Source: Cryptomeria japonica (Eukaryota > Streptophyta > Pinopsida > Cupressales > Cupressaceae). From it: a stretch of DNA of 64,000 nucleotides. This document shows positions 53,771-64,000 of the stretch, piece after piece. Under the pieces are notes generated by a model, which searched no databases, had not been told where the DNA came from, and saw only the letters and a program-made list of their open reading frames with translations. Each line of letters begins with the position of its first letter. Within the stretch, counting starts at the first letter, position 1. The stretch spans positions 48,416,501 to 48,480,500 of the forward strand of contig NC_081414.1 of assembly GCF_030272615.1 (NCBI RefSeq). Reading direction: 5' to 3'. The position numbers and the translations under genes are program-made.

Positions 53771-55214
53771 CAGCAGATTGGAAGGCGCAACTTTTAGTTG
53801 AGTACTCCAAAAATTAACATGCTTGTGAGATAATGGATGGATTGGTATTGGATGATAGGTACAGTGTGGTGGATGATGTCATTTACTACAAAGGCAGGGT
53901 ATATCTTGTTCCGGGTTCTCAGTTGAAGGAACAGATTCTACATGCTTACCATGATACTCCTACCACAAGACACCCAGGGTATGGTAAGACTTACAGGCAG
54001 TTCAAGAGAGATTCTCTTGGAAGGGTCTCAAAGATGATGTTCTACGTCATGTCCATGAGTGTATGACGTGCTAGCAAAATAAGTCTGAGCATACTTTTTC
54101 TGCTGGTTTGTTGCAACCTTTACCTATACCAGAACAGAAGTGGACAAGGATCTCTATGGATTTCATTACAGGTCTTCCTCAGGTTTAGGGGAAAGATTGT
54201 ATCTACGTTGTAGTGGACAGGTTAATTAAATATGCCCACTTCTTTCCTATTGCAGTTGATTTCACAGCATCTCAGGTAACTGAGCTATTTTTCAGAGAGG
54301 TGTTTAGACTCCATGGCCTCCCCAAGACCATAGTGAGTGACAAGGATAGCAGGTTCATGAGTTCTTTCTGGCAAGAACTTTTTAGGCTCACAGGTATGGA
54401 ATTGACACCCAGTACCAGCTACCACCCACAGACAGATGGGCAGACCGAGATTGTTAATAAGTGGGTTGAGGGGTATTTGCACAGCTATGTGGCAGGACAA
54501 CAGAAGGCATGGGTGCGTTGGTTGTATTTGGGCGAGTATTGTTATAATACTACACACCATATGTCTATTGCTACGACTCCTTTCAGAGCCCTCTATGGTT
54601 ACGATGCATTATCTTTTGTTGATATGGTTGTAGGTGACAGCAGGGCTCCTTTGGCACAGGATTGGTTACAAGAGAACCAGGATATCATGAGATCTCTCAT
54701 GGAGAATTTGTAGCAGGCACAGAATCAGCAGAAAGTCTACGTTGATCGGCACAGGACTGAGAGGGTATTTGAGGTGGATGATATGTTTTTCCTACGTCTG
54801 CAGCCTTACCGATAGAGCACCCTTAAAAGGGGTGGAGCTAAGAATCTCAAGCCTCATTTTTACAGGCCATACAGGATTCTCAAATGTGTTGGAGAGGTTG
54901 CCTATGAGATTGAGTTACCAACTGGCAGTCGGATTCATAATGTGTTCCATGTGTCCTATCTAAAAAAAGGCATTGGGGCAACATATTGTAGCATCTCCCG
55001 ATCTACCTCCCTTGGATGAGGAAGGTAAGTTGACGTTGGTTCCTGAGGAGATCTTGGAAGAGAGGGAATGTTGACTAAGGAGCAAGGTGATTCAGGAGTA
55101 CTTGGTTCGTTGGAGGGGTCTCCCCATAGAGGACGCCACTTGGGAGGGAGAGGCTATTTTGCAGCATCCAGCTTTGCAGTTGCTTGAGGACAAGCATCTC
55201 CGAGAGGGGAGGAC
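53771..55214 (+). pseudogene. E2 integrase and chromodomain
   Basis: The zinc region is HAYHDTPTTRHPGYGKTY, then a frameshift, then ECMTC. Catalytic residues: Asp in SMDFITGLP, Asp in SDKDSRFMS, Glu in DGQTEIVN. The segment VVVDRLIKYAH present here is missing from E3. The chromodomain reads EYLVRWRGLPIEDATWEGE at about 55099-55155. Several TAG stops stand at expected CAG codons, and TGA replaces CGA at about 55071. Confidence 0.9.
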
Positions 55215-56618
55215 TGTCATGTCCCCACTTTAGCTATGTCTAGCAGAGACATGTGAGTTAGCCTATTATGGAGTCTTGTAGGCTGGCAATGGTGGATAGA
55301 GACTCAGTCAGGATATTCAGTGTTTGGATTTGGTGTTTCTGGCAGTAGTAGGCCAGTTTGGAGCAGTTCCTTGATTTTAGGAGGTAGTTCCTACATTTTA
55401 GGAGGCAATCCCTACTTTTAGGAGGTTGTGACAGCATCTAGGGTTGGGGTTCCATGATACCATTCTTTGGTTTCAGTTTCAGGAGATTTGGGTGTGTTTC
55501 CTAGATTCTAGGAGCATCCCTATATTTTAGGGATGAGACTGCCAGTTGATCCATGATTTCCGACATCAGTCATAGACGGGTGACAAGTTCAGTTTCAGGC
55601 TTTTGGTGTGTTTCAAGCTTTTTGTAGCTATTTGGGTTATATTTTTAATATATTTAAATATTTCCTAAGTTAGCATTTTAATATTTTAAATAAGGCTATG
55701 TCTGTAGCCATTTCGGAGTAATAAGGGGTTTTTGGCTTTGTCTGGATTCGTATGCCCATGTGTTATACATCGTTGGAAAGGTCTTGAACTTTTCTAAATG
55801 ATTTTCACTTACCAGGGTCCTTTTGGCACTTGGAGTTATTTTATATTGAAAAAGTGGTGTTTTCTCTATACTTGGGCGCCCAATATTGGGAAATATGACT
55901 TTATATTAAAGCACACTTTTCATATATCTTTAGGGTTCGATTTGGAAGGAAAGAGATATAAGGAGAAGGAAACCTAATTTCTCATTATCTTTTACATATT
56001 GAAAACTTGTTTGGTGCGATATTGCTCTGGTAGAGCAATTCTTCAATCTGGGACGCAAACCCCATGATTGGTACTGGTTGGGACGTAGCCCTCAGCTATT
56101 GATTGGCAGTGGATTCTTTTAGCATTGGCATTATTGGTCAGAGTGTATGCGCTATTCCTTGTGGAGATTCAAATTACTTGGTGAGGGTTTCAACAGGGTG
56201 GTTGAATTTCCTAGTTGGGGCGTGATTGACACTAGAAGTGGTGAAGACTTTCATTCATCCATAGCTGGTGTTCTTGGTTTGTGTTCATCATCTACCCTTC
56301 AGTTGGTGCCATTATTGGATGTAAGCACATCCCCAATGCGTAGGGAACAATCTGGATATTATAAATCAGAAATCTTCCTGGTACGATTTGTATCAATTCT
56401 AATTTAATTGAATGTTCTTACTTGTTTCAGTTTCCTTCCTTATTTGTTGTTCTTTATTCATTACTTGCATATATATTCAAAAAAATACAAAAAGGAAACC
56501 AAACATTCTGCAACTTCTCTTTATTCTGTAAGACCATCAGCAAAAATCACAGGAAAATATAGTTTATTATTTTAAAAATTACAGCAGATCAGCAAGGGGA
56601 TCCATCAAGGATCTTTCA
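55215..56618 (+). repeat. Middle LTR of the composite
   Basis: 1404 bp, TGTCATGTCCCC to GATCTTTCA. It acts as 3' LTR for E2 (polypurine tract GAGAGGGGAGGAC before it) and as 5' LTR for E3 (primer site after it). Between about 55370 and 55440 it carries three TTTTAGGAGG words that can pair with neighbouring CCTA words. Confidence 0.93.
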
Positions 56619-56619
56619 G

Positions 56620-56631
56620 TGGTATCAGAGC
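56620..56631 (+). promoter_or_regulatory. Primer binding site of E3
   Basis: Exact TGGTATCAGAGC one base after the LTR end, as in E1. Confidence 0.93.
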
Positions 56632-56763
56632 TATTTGTCTGCCAGCCTATGGGGTTAAGATTTCTTTTTTATATGCACCCGGGAATAAGTGACACATACA
56701 AATATTATACCCGCAGAAGAGATCAATACGAGCCTGAGTGTGGAAGAGAATAGGAACCTATTA

Positions 56764-57955
56764 TGGCAGACAAACAGGTGGGCGCTAGAGTAATTCAGGC
56801 TGAGGAAGACATACAAGAGAGAGAGCTGATGAGGACCCTCATCACTACCCAACCCAGGATTGTTCAGACCTTAGACAAAATATAGGTTACCCTGGGGTGG
56901 TTGGAAGTGGATAGACACAGAGGCAGATGGAGTAGATCAGTGTCTGTGGCTGGAAGCCAGCATAGTCATGGATCTCATACATCAGCTGAGAGCTCTCATC
57001 GTTCCCCTAGGTGTGAGAGACATCATACACCAGTTAGGGATAGACCATTACTTCCTCGGTTTATACTAGGTGAGCAGCTGGTACAGGTAGAGCCACCAGA
57101 GGTGGAATTTCAAGATTCAGTTAGGGCGGCTACAGATGAGTGGAGAGCCCTACCCCCAGAGGTTAGGGATGTTTTTCCTTTTCCTCAATATTGTGCACAG
57201 CGTAGAGATACCACTAGGTTCAAAGGAGACCGAGGCTATAGGCCTCAGTAGCAGAACTATGACCTCAGTAGAGCTACTGGGAAGATCACATTGGCTACAT
57301 TTGATGGGACTAGTGGTACGAGTGCACGAGCGTGGGTGCACAAGCTGGATATATATCTATCACTGAGACTCATGCCTGAGTGTGATGTTATTCAGTTTGT
57401 TGTCTTGCATTTAGATGGGGTTTCCTATGACTGGTGTCACCATGGATTGGTCACCCAGGACCACGCCATGATCCACTCCTATGCAAAGTTCACTAAGTGC
57501 CTCATTTCTCGATTTGACTGTAAGGACACAGAGCTCTATTATAGGGAGTTGGCACATCTGAGACAGACTGGGCATGCAAAAGCTTATGTCAATGTGTTCC
57601 AGCGTATTACAGTTATGGTGCCTGACATGCCCCAGAGGCGCAGTGTTAGAATATTCATTGAGGGACTGCAGGACATGCTTAAGGGAATGGTACGCGCCTT
57701 CAATCTAGCCACCCTTAAGGATGACTTAGATGTGACATTGAGGTTGGATACCACTCCTACTTATTATCAGACAGATAAGAAACCTTTCAGAGACTCACGA
57801 CCTCCATAGAAGGCCAAGACATCATAGTTTAGAGATGGACAGTCAGCTAGACCTCCTAGGATGGACCAGGAGACACATAATGAATTGGGGAGGAAGAAAC
57901 TATGTTTTTCCTGCAAAGAGCCTTGGGAACCTAGATATTGTTGCATGGGTAAGGG
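56764..57955 (+). pseudogene. E3 gag
   Basis: Starts MADKQVGARVIQAEEDIQER at 56764. Ser/Arg-rich stretch, then the gag domain: ARAWVHKLDIYLSLRLMPE, YDWCHHGLVTQDHAM, ELYYRELAHLRQ, RIFIEGLQ. The zinc knuckle CFSCKEPWEPRYCC keeps the two first Cys but has Tyr where His is expected. TAG stops occur at about 56883, 57249-57251, 57807 and 57826, mostly at former CAG codons. About 400 codons in all, the same size as E1 gag. Confidence 0.88.
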
Positions 57956-58440
57956 AAAGGTTCACTTGATTGAGGTAACATCCGAGTTTGGGGATGAGGA
58001 GACACCAGACATTGATACTGAGGACAACCCAGAGGAGACTATGCAGGAACAACCGCAGTTGGAGATAGACATTCCTGAACCCTTGGCGACAACGAAAGTG
58101 ACTATGGCTACCCTTTCCAGTTGTCCCAGATTTCATGCCTTTCAATTGAAAGGTACATTATAGGGGCAGCGAGTCATGAGCTTGGTAGATACAGAGGCCA
58201 CTCACAAATTCATTGATCAAAATTTGGTTGAGCAGCGTGGGTTACAGTTTGAGGTATTTGATGGTTTTGGAGTGAAGGTTGCAGATGGTGCAGTTTTGGG
58301 TTGTACTAGGAGGATTCAACAACTTAGCATTTAGATGGGGGATTATACCTTGATAGATGACTTTTATATTCTACCTCTGGAGGACTATGATGTGGTTTTG
58401 GGCATGCAGTGGTTATAGGGTATTGGGAGGTATATTATTG
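57956..58440 (+). pseudogene. E3 protease
   Basis: SLVDTEATHKFIDQ at about 58180: the catalytic Asp-Thr-Gly has become Asp-Thr-Glu. E1 has a different change at the same place. TAG stops are at 58161-58163, 58332-58334 and about 58416. Confidence 0.85.
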
Positions 58441-60010
58441 ATCACAACCGCATGCAGTTAGAGTTCCTGTCTGGCGGGAAGAAGATAATTTTGAGGGCAG
58501 CTTCAGACGATGGACCTAAAGAGGTGTCTTCTCGCAGGATGGAGACTATTATTAGACATGATGATGTGATTTGGGCTACACGTTGTTTGGTGAAGTCCAA
58601 AACATCTACACCTTAGGATGGTAGGGCATTTCATGTTGATATTCAGTCGGTGATGGACTAGCATGGCAGAGTCTTTGGTGACATACCTCCTGGTGTACCT
58701 CTAGATAGAGGGTTTGAGCATGGGATAGAGATGGAGGATGGAGCTAAGCCAGTGATTACCACTCTATATCATCATCCTAGAGCATACAAGGATGAGATTG
58801 AGAAGACTATTCATGAGTTGTTGGACATGGTCTTCATTCACCCTAGCTCTAGCCCCTTTGCTTCTTCTGTGGTGCTTATTAAGAAGAAAGATGGGACTCT
58901 GTAGATGTGTATTGATTATCGGGCATTGAACAAGAAGACAATCAAGAACAGATATCCTATTCCACGCATTGATGAGTTGTTGGATGAGCTTCATGGAGCT
59001 ATCTACTTCTCTAAGATTGATCTTCATTCAGGCTATCATCAGATTCATGTACGAGCAGAGGATGTATAGAAGACCGCTTTCCATTGTCACTATGGGCACT
59101 ATGAGTTTCTGGTGATGCCTTTTGGCCTTACCAATGCGCTAGACACTTTCTAGTCTTGTATGAACCATATCTTCAACAAGTAGTTCAGGAAGTCGGTTCT
59201 AGTGTTCTTTGACAACATCCCGATTTACAGTCGTACATGGGAGGACCATCTCAGACATGTTGAGGAGGTACTTAGCATCATGGAGAGTCAGTCTCTATTT
59301 TCTAAGTTGTCCAAATGTGAGTTTGGACTTAGAGAGGTCTTATATCTGGGTCATGTGATTAGTGCTGATGGGGTGAAGGTGCATGAGGAGAAAATTCAGG
59401 CGATTCGTGATTGGCCCTGCCCTCAGATCATTACCAAGTTACGTGGATTCCTCGATCTATGTGCTTACTACAGGAGATTTGTGAGGGGCTTCTCTCAATT
59501 GGCAACACCCCTGACAGACCTCACAAAGAGAGGAGCTTTTAGATGGATAGAATAGGCATAGGGGGTCTTTGACAGACTCAAGGGGGTTATGAGAACTTGT
59601 CCAATTTTGGAACTCCCTGACTTCTCACAACCATTTGTACTTGAGTGTGATGCTTCAGGTGTGGGAATTGGAGCTGTGTTGATGCAGAACAAACATCCCA
59701 TTTCTTACAAGAGTAGGAAGTTGCATGATAATGAGAGGTTGTATACTACGTATGATAAGGAAATGTTGGCTATTATGCATGCATTAGCCAAGTTCAAACA
59801 TTATCTTGTTGGCAGCAAATTCGTGGTAAGAATAGACCACGATAGTTTGAAGTATTTCCTTGATCAGATAGAGCTCAATGATCATCAACAAAAATGGGTA
59901 AGCAAGATCCAAGCCTATGATTTTGACATCGAATTCATTAAGGGAAAGAATAATACTGTTGCTGCTGCACTTTCTAGGAAACCATCACTTGCTGCCCTAT
60001 GCTAATTGGG
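58441..60010 (+). pseudogene. E3 reverse transcriptase and RNase H
   Basis: Same motif order as E1 and E2. The catalytic site reads FFDNIPIYS (about 59208-59230), with the second Asp changed to Asn, so polymerase activity is lost even apart from the stops. TAG codons occur at several places where E1 or E2 has CAG, and one at 59181-59183 is shared with E2. RNase H ([28 protein letters not shown]) is largely open at 59589-60005. Confidence 0.92.
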
Positions 60011-61420
60011 TGAGATTTCAATAGATTGGAAGGCTCAACTTTTAGTTGAGTACTCCAAAAATTAGCATGCTTGTAAGATCATGGATGGATTTGGTATGGA
60101 TGATAGGTACAGTGTGGTGGATGATGTCATTTACTACAAAGGAAGGGTATATCTTATTACGGGTTCTTAGTTGAAGGAACAAATTCTACATGCTTACCAT
60201 GATACTCCTACTATAGGACACCTAAGGTATGGTAAGACTTACAGGGTGGTTCGAGAGAGATTCTCTTGGAAGGGTCTCAAAGATGATGTTCTACGTCATG
60301 TCCGTGAGTGTATGACGTGCCAGCCGAATAAGTCTAAGCATACTTTTCCTATTGGTTTGTTGCAACCCTTACCTATACCAGAATAGAAGTGGACAAGGAT
60401 CTCTATGGATTTCATTACAGGTCTTCCTCGGGTTCAGGGGAAAGATTGTATCTACGCCCACTTCTTTCCTATTGCAGTTGATTTCACAACATCTTAGGTA
60501 GCTGAGATATTTTTCAGAGAGGTGTTTAGACTCCATGGCCTCCCCAAGACCATAGTGAGTGACAGGGATAGCAGGTTCATGAGTTCTTTCTAGCAAGAAC
60601 TTTTCAGGCTCGTAGGTACAAAATTGACACCCAGTACCAGCTACCACCCATAGACAGATGGGCAGACCGAGATTGTTAATAAGTGGGTTAAGGGGTATTT
60701 GCGCAGCTATGTGGTAGGACAATAGAAGGCATGGGTACGTTGGTTGTATTTGGGTGAGTATTGTTATAATACTAAACACCATATGTCTATTGCTATGACT
60801 CCTTTCAGAGCCCTCTATGGTTACGATGCATTATCTTTTGTTGATCTGGCTATAGGTGACAGCGGGGCTCCTTTTGCACATGATTGGTTACAGGGGAACC
60901 AGGATATCATGATCTCTCAGGGAGAATTTGTAGCAGGCACAGAATCAGCAGAAGGTCTACGCTGATTGGCACAGGACTGAGAGGGTATTTGAGGTGGATG
61001 ATATGCTTTTCCTACGTCTGCAGCCTTACTGGCAGAGCACCCTTAAAAGGGGTGGATTTGAGAAGCTCAAGCCTCATTTTTATGGGCCATACAGGATTCT
61101 CAAATGTGTTGGAGAGGTTGCCTATGAGATTGAGTTACCACCTGGCAGTCGGATTCATAATGTGTTCCACGTGTCCTGTCTGAAAAAGGCACTAGGGCAA
61201 CATATTGTAGCATCTCCTGATCTACCTCCCTTGGATGAGGAAGGTAAGTTGACGTTGGTTCTTGAGGAGATCTTGGAAGAGAGGGAGCGTTGACTAAGGA
61301 GCAGGGTGATTCGGGAGTACTTGGTTCGCTGGAGGGGTCTCCCCATAGAGGACGCCACTTGGGAGGGAGAGGCTATTTTGCAGCATCCAGCTTTGCCGTT
61401 GCTTGTGGGCAAGCATCTTC
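60011..61420 (+). pseudogene. E3 integrase and chromodomain
   Basis: The HHCC zinc finger is complete (HAYHDTPTIGH...RECMTC). Compared with E2, 27 bases are missing in frame at about 60457, removing VVVDRLIKY. The catalytic Asp, Asp and Glu positions are still present. TAG stops are at about 60384, 60495, 60591, 60652 and 60723. HNVFHVSCLKKALGQH and a chromodomain (EYLVRWRGLPIEDATW, about 61315-61370) end the protein. A TGA at about 61291 is shared with E2. Confidence 0.9.
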
Positions 61421-61433
61421 GAGAGGGGAGGAC

Positions 61434-62874
61434 TGTCATGTCCCCTCTTTAGCTCTATCTATCAGAGACATGTGAGTTAGCCTATTATGGAGTCTCGTAA
61501 GCTGGCAATGGTGGATAGAGACTCAGTCTGGATATTCAGTGTTTGGATTTGGTGTTTCTAGCAGTAGTAGATCAGTTTGGAGCAGTTCCTTGATTTTAGG
61601 AGGCAGTTCCTACATTTTAGGAGGCAATTCCTACTTTTAGGAGGTTGTGACAGCGTCCAGGGTTGGGGTTCCATGAAACCATTTCTTGGTTTCAGTTTCA
61701 GGAGATTTGGGTGTGTTTCCTAGTTTCTAGGAGCATCCCCAGATTTTAGGGATGAGACTACCAGTTGATCCATGATTTCTGACATCAGTCACAGACAGGT
61801 GACAGGTTCAGTTTCAGGCTTTTGGTGTGTTTCGAGCTTTCTATAGCTATTTGGGTTATACTTTTAATATATTTAAATATTTCCTAAGTTAGCATTTTAA
61901 TATTTTAAATAAGGCTATGTCTATAGCCATTTCAAAGTAATAAGGGGTTTTTGGCTTCATCTAGATTCGTATGCCCATGTGTTATACCTCGTTGGAAAGG
62001 TCTTGAACTTTTCTAAATGATTTTCACTTGCCAGGGTCCTTTTGGCGCTTAGAGTTATTTTATATTGAAAAAGTGGTGTTTTCTCTATACTTGGGCCCCC
62101 AATATTGGGAAATATGACTTTATATTAAAGCACACTTTTCATATATCTTTAGGGTTTGATTTGGAAGGAAAGACATATAAGGAGAAGGAAACCTAATTTC
62201 TCATTGTCTTTTACATATTGAAAACTTGTTTGGTGCGATATTGCTCTAGTAGAGCAATTTTTCAATCTAGGACGCAAACCCCATGATTGGTACTGGCTGG
62301 GACGTAGCCTTCAACTATTGATTGGCAGTGGATTCTTTTGGCATTGGCATTATTGGTCAGAGTGTATGTGCTATTCCTTGTGGAGATTCAAATTGCTTGG
62401 TGAGGGTTTCAGCAGGGTGATTGAATTTCCCAGCTGGGGCGTGATTGTTTCAGCTTGATGCCACCATTATAGCAAGTACACTATACGTTGGAAGCAGTGA
62501 AGACTTTCATTCAGCCATAGCTGGTGTTCTTGGTTTGTGTTCATCATCTACCCTTCAGTTGGCGCCATTATTGGATGTAAGCACATCCCAAGTGCGTAGA
62601 GAATAATCTAGATATTATAAATTAGAAATCTACGTGGTATGATTTGTATCAATTCCGATTTAATTGAATGTTCTTACTTGTTTCGGTTTCCTTCCTTATT
62701 TGTTGTTCTTTATTCATTACTTGCTTATATATTCAAAAAAATACAAAAAGGAAACCAAACATTCTGCAACTTCTCTCTATTTTGTAAGACCATCAACAAA
62801 AATCACAGGAAAATATAGTTTATTATTTTAAAAATTACAGCAGATCAGCAAGGGGATCCATCAGGGATCTTTCA
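61434..62874 (+). repeat. Third LTR of the composite
   Basis: 1441 bp, 37 bases longer than the middle LTR because of a segment after GGGGCGTGATTG at about 62448 that the middle copy lacks. Ends GATCTTTCA, followed by the LINE. Confidence 0.93.
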
Positions 62875-63830
62875 GGGACCCTCTATCTGTGTTTTGTGTG
62901 GTAATGGGGAGGAAGATTCCTCACACCTATTCTTCAGATGCCCCTTCTCTATGCTTATTTGGCATTATTGGTGGGGGTGTGGAAGTATCTTTGTATCTAT
63001 GTAGATTCTCTGATGGAGTTCTGGAGCAATTTGGGCAGACCTTCTATCCTGTCCTTCTTCCTACATATTGTCTGGTATATTGGGCCCATCTTCATTCTAT
63101 GGCAGATTTGGCTCGAGAGGAACATGAGGATCTTTCGTGAGGTCAGATTGTTTGTTCAACAAGTTTGGAATAGGATCATTGCAATGGTCTAGGAGACAGT
63201 GGAAGCGAAATGTGAGGTGAATTTTCCTTTGGGTAGAGAGGAGGCAGATATTGTGAGTAGGCTTGGTCTGCAAGAGTTGTCTCCAGCCTCAGCTTGTGTC
63301 AGGAGAGGTAGACGGGCCATGAAGAAGGTGTAAAGGGTGGGAAGGTGGATACCCCCTCAGGATGAGTTTTTCAAGATTAACATTGATGGCTCATCTAGGG
63401 GTAACCCAGGCCCTATTGGAGTTGGTGGTGTTGGCAGGAATAGCATGGGGGAGGTGGTTTTCTTCTTTTTGGTGCATAAAGGGTGGCAATCTAATAATTT
63501 TATGGAGGGATTTGTGATTCTCTATGCCCTAGAGCATGCTTGGGAGTTGAGACGAAGGAAGGTGATTTGTGAATCAGACTCACAAATTGTTGTTAACTTA
63601 TTGAATGAGCAAAAGGTGAGTGGGGTTTAGTGGTAGTTGGCAGGGATTGTTCAGCAGATTCTCCAAATTTGTTCTATAATGGAGTAGGTGTCTTTCATCC
63701 ACATCCCTCGTGAATGGAATAGAGCAGCTGATTGTTTGGCCAAGTGGGTCTCGGAGCATGGTAGTGATTGGAAAGTTGATGGTTGGGAGCATCTCTCCAG
63801 GGATTACTGTTAGGACTTGCAGAAGATTTT
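62875..63830 (+). pseudogene. LINE ORF2 C-terminus with RNase H
   Basis: Resumes with ICVLCGNGEEDSSHLFFRC, the Cys-rich motif after plant L1 RT, then changes frame near 62950 and continues with WLERNMRIFREV. A plant-type RNase H follows: FKINIDGSSRGNPGPIGVGG, a Glu in FMEGFVILYALEHA, VICESDSQIVVNLL and HIPREWNRAADCLAKW, so all acidic catalytic positions are visible. TAG stops at 63190 and later interrupt it. RNase H in the LINE ORF2 is known in several plant L1 lineages. Confidence 0.87.
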
Positions 63831-63985
63831 TACTGAGGACATGGATGGTTATGAAGCTGGTTGATCTAGGGCTAGTTTGGTGGTTCTTTCCTGGGGCCTT
63901 GGGTCTCTGGGTCTCTTTGTAATTCTTGTTTCTAATTCCCAATAAAGTTTTTACCCCTTTATTAAAAATAAAAATAAAAATTGAA
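63831..63985 (+). terminator. LINE 3' end and A-rich tail
   Basis: AATAAAGTTTTTACCCC at about 63942 could act as polyadenylation signal. It is followed by an A-rich tail of AAAAATAAAAATAAAAA type ending near 63982. The window ends 15-20 bases later. Confidence 0.65.
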
Positions 63986-64000
63986 TATATTAAATGCAAA

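Larger units (their letters stand above)
52623..62874 (+). mobile_element. Three-LTR chromovirus composite (E2 + E3) inserted in the LINE
   Basis: Order: LTR stub 52623-52650, internal E2 52651-55214, full LTR 55215-56618, internal E3 56619-61433, full LTR 61434-62874. Outer flanks are GGGAA (52618-52622) and GGGAC (62875-62879), four of five matching, and the LINE frame is restored without the unit. So the outer two LTR ends behave as one insertion. E2 has lost its LTR body, gag, protease and the start of RT. E2 and E3 are about 90 percent alike by eye and share some stops. Same general type as E1. Confidence 0.9.
47554..63985 (+). mobile_element. L1-type LINE, split by the chromovirus composite
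   Basis: A plant L1-like element with GC-rich 5' region, ORF1 (47962-49287), ORF2 with endonuclease, RT, C-terminal Cys-rich motif and RNase H, and an A-rich 3' tail. ORF2 is interrupted at 52622 and resumes at 62875. After removing the insertion, KWGFMG joins PSICVLCGNGEEDSSHLF in frame. About 6.2 kb without the insert. Many stops and two frameshifts show it is dead. Target duplication not found; the window ends just after the tail. Confidence 0.9.

Overview
The window looks like repeat-filled nuclear DNA from a vascular plant with a large genome. The signs are chromoviral Ty3/gypsy elements, a Sirevirus-like and another Ty1/copia element, a plant L1-type LINE with a plant RNase H, a hAT relic, and fragments resembling the plant families PPR and PDS5. 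A gymnosperm is plausible but the sequence does not prove it. I see no intact host gene, rRNA or CRISPR array. Almost everything is nested mobile DNA in various states of decay.

Layout. 1-6863: old non-coding repeats and a degraded hAT (DUF659-type) transposase. 6864-14337: a full-length but broken plus-strand chromovirus, here called E1. 14338-17203: spacer with a minisatellite. 17204-25475: a minus-strand Sirevirus-like element carrying two later LTR insertions, one with a perfect 5-bp target duplication. 25975-26308 and 38428-38763: two tiny LTR elements (TRIMs) whose LTRs contain a tRNA-like sequence with box A and box B. 26559-31737: a fairly young minus-strand copia element with TA...TA ends. 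32671-34407: another solo LTR. 34668-42370: two copies of one LTR; the right one is split by a 4.76-kb insertion that holds TRIM2 and a PPR-like relic. 42979-45110: a primer-binding-site-like sequence followed by a PDS5-like fragment and a coiled-coil relic. 46745-47220: purine-rich microsatellite tract. 47554 to about 63985: a LINE split by a three-LTR chromovirus composite at 52623-62874.

Relations. Target-site duplications let the insertions be ordered, and in two places (the LINE ORF2 and the Sirevirus gag) removing the insert restores the interrupted reading frame. Several LTR families share the start TG(T/C)(A/C)ATG(T/A)CCC. Most stop codons in the chromoviruses and LINE are TAG where CAG is expected, which fits decay of methylated CHG cytosines. 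The observation I rate most likely to be new is the TRIM family with tRNA-derived LTRs: both copies have paired LTRs, an adjacent initiator-Met primer site, a G-run polypurine tract and 5-bp target duplications (one perfect, one 4 of 5).
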